From Hymenobacter aerilatus (lineage in GTDB: Bacteria; Bacteroidota; Bacteroidia; Cytophagales; Hymenobacteraceae), in NCBI RefSeq assembly GCF_022921095.1, contig NZ_CP095053.1, forward strand, positions 2,522,501-2,586,500: 64,000 bases of DNA, in the 5' to 3' direction. The notes under the pieces were generated by a model, which saw only the letters and a list, made by a program, of their open reading frames with translations, had not been told where the DNA came from and searched no databases. Both the position numbers and the translations under genes were made by a program. Shown one piece after another: positions 61,509 to 64,000 of the stretch (positions are counted from its first letter, which is position 1; every line of letters starts with the position of its first letter).

Positions 61509-62819
61509 ATGAAACTCACGATATTCTGGCACCGGCGCGATTTGCGCATCACCGACAACACCGGCTTGGCGGCGGCGCTGCAAGGGGAGGCGCCGGTAGT
61601 GCCGTTGTTCATCTTCGACCGCGACATTCTGGATAAGCTACCTAGCAAGCAAGATGCCCGCGTCACGTTTATATATGATGCAGTGGAGCAGCTGGCCCAG
61701 GAAACCGGAGGCGCCAGTGGCACTATGCTGGTATGCTATGGCAAGCCAGAGGAGGTATTCGAACAGTTGCTGAAGGACTACGACCTGGCCGCTGTGCACA
61801 CCAACGAGGACTACGAGCCCTACGCTCGCCAGCGCGACGAGGCCATAGCCAAGCTCCTAAAACAGAAAAACGTGCCCTTCACAGCGCACAAAGACCAGGT
61901 AATTTTTGCCAAGGACGAGGTGCTGACTAAATCGGGCACGGCGGCCAAGGTATACGGCGCTTATAATAAGGCTTGGCGGGCGGCCCTGCAGGACGACAGC
62001 TTTCAGGAACGCCCGTCGCGGCAACTGTTTACTAAGAAGAACCTACACCGTATAGATCAAGCTCCGGCTCGCCCTACCCTGGCAGATATGGGATTTGAGC
62101 GGTATGAGCAGCCCGTAACCCCCGCTCAACTACTCAATAAAAACGACGTAGAGCACTACGACAAAACCCGCAACCGCCTCGCCGACGACCATGGTACTAC
62201 CCACCGCTCGGTGCACCTGCGCCACGGCACCCTCAGCGTGCGGCAGCTCATGAGCCAGGCCCAGGAGCTGAACGACAAATTGCTGGACGAGTTGATTTGG
62301 CGCGACTACTTTATGATGCTGCTCTGGCACTTCCCCGAAACCGCTGAGGAAAGCTACGACAAGCCGTTTCGGCGCATTGAGTGGCGCAACAACCAAGAGG
62401 AGTTTGCGGCGTGGTGCGAGGGGCGCACGGGTTTCCCGCTGGTAGATGCCGGCATGCGCCAGCTCAACCAAACCGGCTGGATGCACAACCGCGCCCGCAT
62501 CACCACGGCCAGCTTTCTGATTAAAGATTTGCTGATTGACTGGAAATGGGGCGAGCAATATTTTGCCGACAAGCTCATCGATTACGACATGAGCAACAAC
62601 ATCGGCAACTGGCAGTGGACGGCCGGCACCGGCGTGGTGTCGGCTCCCTGGTTTCGCATCTTCAGCCCCGAGAGTCAGCTCCAGAAATACGACCCCAAGC
62701 TGGAGTACGTGAAGGCCTGGATTCCGGAGTTTGGCACCGACGCCTACCCCCAGCCGATAGTCGACCACAAGGAGGCGCGCCAGCGTGCGTTGGATGCCTT
62801 TCGCGCCGCCCGTAAATAG
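61509..62819 (+). CDS. Cryptochrome/DNA photolyase family protein
   Basis: 436 residues. The ATG at 61509 is chosen because further upstream the frame only translates the hairpin repeat. The N-terminal antenna domain begins LTIFWHRRDLRITDNTGLAAAL. The FAD-binding domain has ELIWRDYFMMLLWHFPE, GRTGFPLVDAGMRQLNQTGWMHNR and NNIGNWQWTAGTG. This matches class-I-type photolyases, which use blue light to repair pyrimidine dimers. The genes around it (SDR, TetR-like, ABC1 kinase) run in the same direction. Confidence 0.94.
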   Translation: MKLTIFWHRRDLRITDNTGLAAALQGEAPVVPLFIFDRDILDKLPSKQDARVTFIYDAVEQLAQETGGASGTMLVCYGKPEEVFEQLLKDYDLAAVHTNEDYEPYARQRDEAIAKLLKQKNVPFTAHKDQVIFAKDEVLTKSGTAAKVYGAYNKAWRAALQDDSFQERPSRQLFTKKNLHRIDQAPARPTLADMGFERYEQPVTPAQLLNKNDVEHYDKTRNRLADDHGTTHRSVHLRHGTLSVRQLMSQAQELNDKLLDELIWRDYFMMLLWHFPETAEESYDKPFRRIEWRNNQEEFAAWCEGRTGFPLVDAGMRQLNQTGWMHNRARITTASFLIKDLLIDWKWGEQYFADKLIDYDMSNNIGNWQWTAGTGVVSAPWFRIFSPESQLQKYDPKLEYVKAWIPEFGTDAYPQPIVDHKEARQRALDAFRAARK

Positions 62820-62863
62820 GCTTTTTGCGGCAACTTAAACCCTTGCTCAACGGTTATACTCTC

Positions 62864-63496
62864 ATGGAAAAGGAAGCTATCAAACTCGCTTATCTCGACT
62901 ACGTGCTGCGCAAAGGCCAGCCGCCGGTTTCGGTCTACAAGCTCATGCACAAGTTGGGCAGCACTGAAGCCGAGTTCTACCAGCACTATGCCACCTTTGC
63001 GGCCATCGACCGCGAGATTTGGGCTGACTTTGGACGCGATGCTCGTGCTCGTGCCGCCGAGGAACCGGTATGGGAGCAATACGGCGCCCGCGAAAAGCTG
63101 CTGGGTTTCTACTACACCTTGCTGGAAATTTTGAAACAAAACCGCAGTTACGCGCTGTGGTCGTTGCGCTATTCACTTTCCAAAATGCCGGGCATGACGC
63201 CGCGTATTCTGGACGATTTCCGCCAGGGTTTCGAGCAGTTTGTGGCCGATATCCTGCGCGATGGTCGTCGCACTGAGGAAGTGGCCTCTCGCCCCATGAT
63301 TCAGGAGAAATACCCACGTGCTTTCTGGCAGCAGATGCTATTTGTGCTGGGCTTTTTCGCTAAAGACGACTCTCTGGGTTTCGAGCGCACCGATGCTGCT
63401 ATCGAAAAAGCTGTTACGCTGAGCTTTGACTTGGTAGGCCGCAACACACTGGACTCAGCCGTGGATTTTGTGCGGTTTCTGGTGCAGAGCCGTTAG
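62864..63496 (+). CDS. TetR-like protein
   Basis: 210 residues from the ATG at 62864 (MEKEAIKLAYLDYVLRKGQ). The N-terminal part resembles a TetR HTH (VSVYKLMHKLGSTEAEFYQHYATFAAIDREIW), with a helical C-terminal domain (FYYTLLEILKQNRSYALWSLRYSL). The recognition helix is atypical, so DNA binding is uncertain. Similar proteins of Bacteroidota often stand by an ABC1 kinase gene, as here. It may regulate, or work together with, that kinase. Confidence 0.82.
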   Translation: MEKEAIKLAYLDYVLRKGQPPVSVYKLMHKLGSTEAEFYQHYATFAAIDREIWADFGRDARARAAEEPVWEQYGAREKLLGFYYTLLEILKQNRSYALWSLRYSLSKMPGMTPRILDDFRQGFEQFVADILRDGRRTEEVASRPMIQEKYPRAFWQQMLFVLGFFAKDDSLGFERTDAAIEKAVTLSFDLVGRNTLDSAVDFVRFLVQSR

Positions 63497-63519
63497 GATT
63501 GCGCTTTCCCGAAGGACTG

Positions 63520-63610
63520 TCCTGCTGAACAGAGTCGAAGCCTCTCGCGTGCTGATGCTAGATAATATCCAACGTCAGCACGCGAGAGGCTTCGACTCTG
63601 TTCAGCAGGA
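63520..63610. repeat. Family-2 hairpin repeat
   Basis: Perfect 36-bp arms at 63520-63555 and 63575-63610 around a 19-nt loop, beginning TCCTGCTGAACAGAGTCGAA. It has the same build as family 1 but a different core. It lies between the TetR-like and ABC1 kinase genes. Confidence 0.93.
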
Positions 63611-63634
63611 TGGTCTGCAATATTATTCCACCCC

Positions 63635-64000
63635 ATGCCAGATTCCCCTAAGCCGCTCGTTTCCCTACCCACCACCAAGGTTGCCCGTGCTGCCCGTTTC
63701 GCCAAAACCGGTTTGAATGTGGGCGCTAACTACGTGAAGCATTATGCCAAGCGGGCGGTGGGCGCCGAAAGCACTACCGCCGACCTGCACCAGGCCAATG
63801 CCGAGGAACTGTACGGCGCGCTAAGCGAAATGAAAGGCTCGGTGCTGAAGGTGGCGCAAATGCTGGCGATGGAGAAGAATATCCTACCGACAGCCTACTC
63901 CGAGCAGTTTGCCCAGGCCCAGTACCAAACGCCGCCGTTGTCGGGGCCGCTGATTGTGAAGGCGTTTCGCGACGCATTTGGCAAGTCGCCTTTCGACTTG
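63635..64000 (+). CDS. ABC1/UbiB-family atypical kinase, 3' end cut by window edge
   Basis: The first 122 codons (MPDSPKPLVSLPTTKVARAARFAKTG) are in the window. The KxGQ-type motif of the family is seen as KGSVLKVAQMLAME, with the helical N-terminal extension AELYGALSEM-like (NAEELYGALSEMKG) before it. The nucleotide-binding and catalytic motifs lie beyond the window. In other bacteria UbiB/ABC1 proteins support ubiquinone or lipid quinone synthesis. It follows a TetR-like gene. Confidence 0.85.
   Translation, partial: MPDSPKPLVSLPTTKVARAARFAKTGLNVGANYVKHYAKRAVGAESTTADLHQANAEELYGALSEMKGSVLKVAQMLAMEKNILPTAYSEQFAQAQYQTPPLSGPLIVKAFRDAFGKSPFDL

Noticed and set aside
693-63610. CRISPR array
   Set aside because: The repeats are palindromes kilobases apart, with no regular spacers and no cas genes.

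Overview
The window looks like a chromosomal segment from a high-GC member of the Bacteroidota, most likely Hymenobacter or a close relative in the Cytophagales. The pointers are gldA/gldF/gldG, a SusC/SusD pair, LytTR two-component systems, a head-GIN lipoprotein, a match to the Bacteroidota TAnnTTTG promoter element, and a strong local taste for the words CTACC/GGTAG. The genus is inference. I saw no rRNA, tRNA, CRISPR array, transposase or phage gene.

Layout. 0-5 kb: two LytTR response regulators facing each other, the second in a tetratricopeptide protein / histidine kinase / DUF2306 / regulator row, then an SDR. 5-13.8 kb: a TonB-dependent receptor, the gliding ABC transporter genes gldA, gldF and gldG, two SDRs and a GIN lipoprotein. 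13.9-21.5 kb: mlaE and mlaF, an FAD-linked oxidase, a Crp-type regulator, a DinB-fold protein, a DUF151-UVR protein, etfB-etfA and a small TPR protein. 21.6-30 kb: an OmpR-type regulator and kinase followed by a CzcCBA-type metal efflux operon. 30.5-32.6 kb: a large catalase. 32.7-47.4 kb: a polysaccharide utilisation locus with susC-susD, four GH43 enzymes, one clan GH-A enzyme, galK-galT and a LacI regulator. 47.5-57.6 kb: M1 and M28 peptidases, an outer-membrane protein, a META lipoprotein and pyruvate carboxylase. 57.7-60.6 kb: a SAM-I riboswitch driving a Cys/Met PLP enzyme and homoserine dehydrogenase. 60.6-64 kb: an atypical SDR, a photolyase, a TetR-like protein and the start of an ABC1/UbiB kinase.

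Two features cut across this layout. First, long hairpin repeats with the core GTCATCCTGAG...GAAGGACCTTCT sit in at least thirteen intergenic gaps, with related forms in a few more. The base-paired segments covary, and in several copies the inverted repeat runs on into sequence unique to that locus. Second, five copies of the palindrome GCAAACGTTTGC (one with a single mismatch) lie upstream of susC, galK and two GH43 genes, so the LacI-type regulator encoded in the locus probably controls the whole of it. Repeats of the first kind are absent between about 22.5 and 41.3 kb.

I found no convincing undescribed defence or mobile system. The hairpin family is the strongest candidate for something unexplained.
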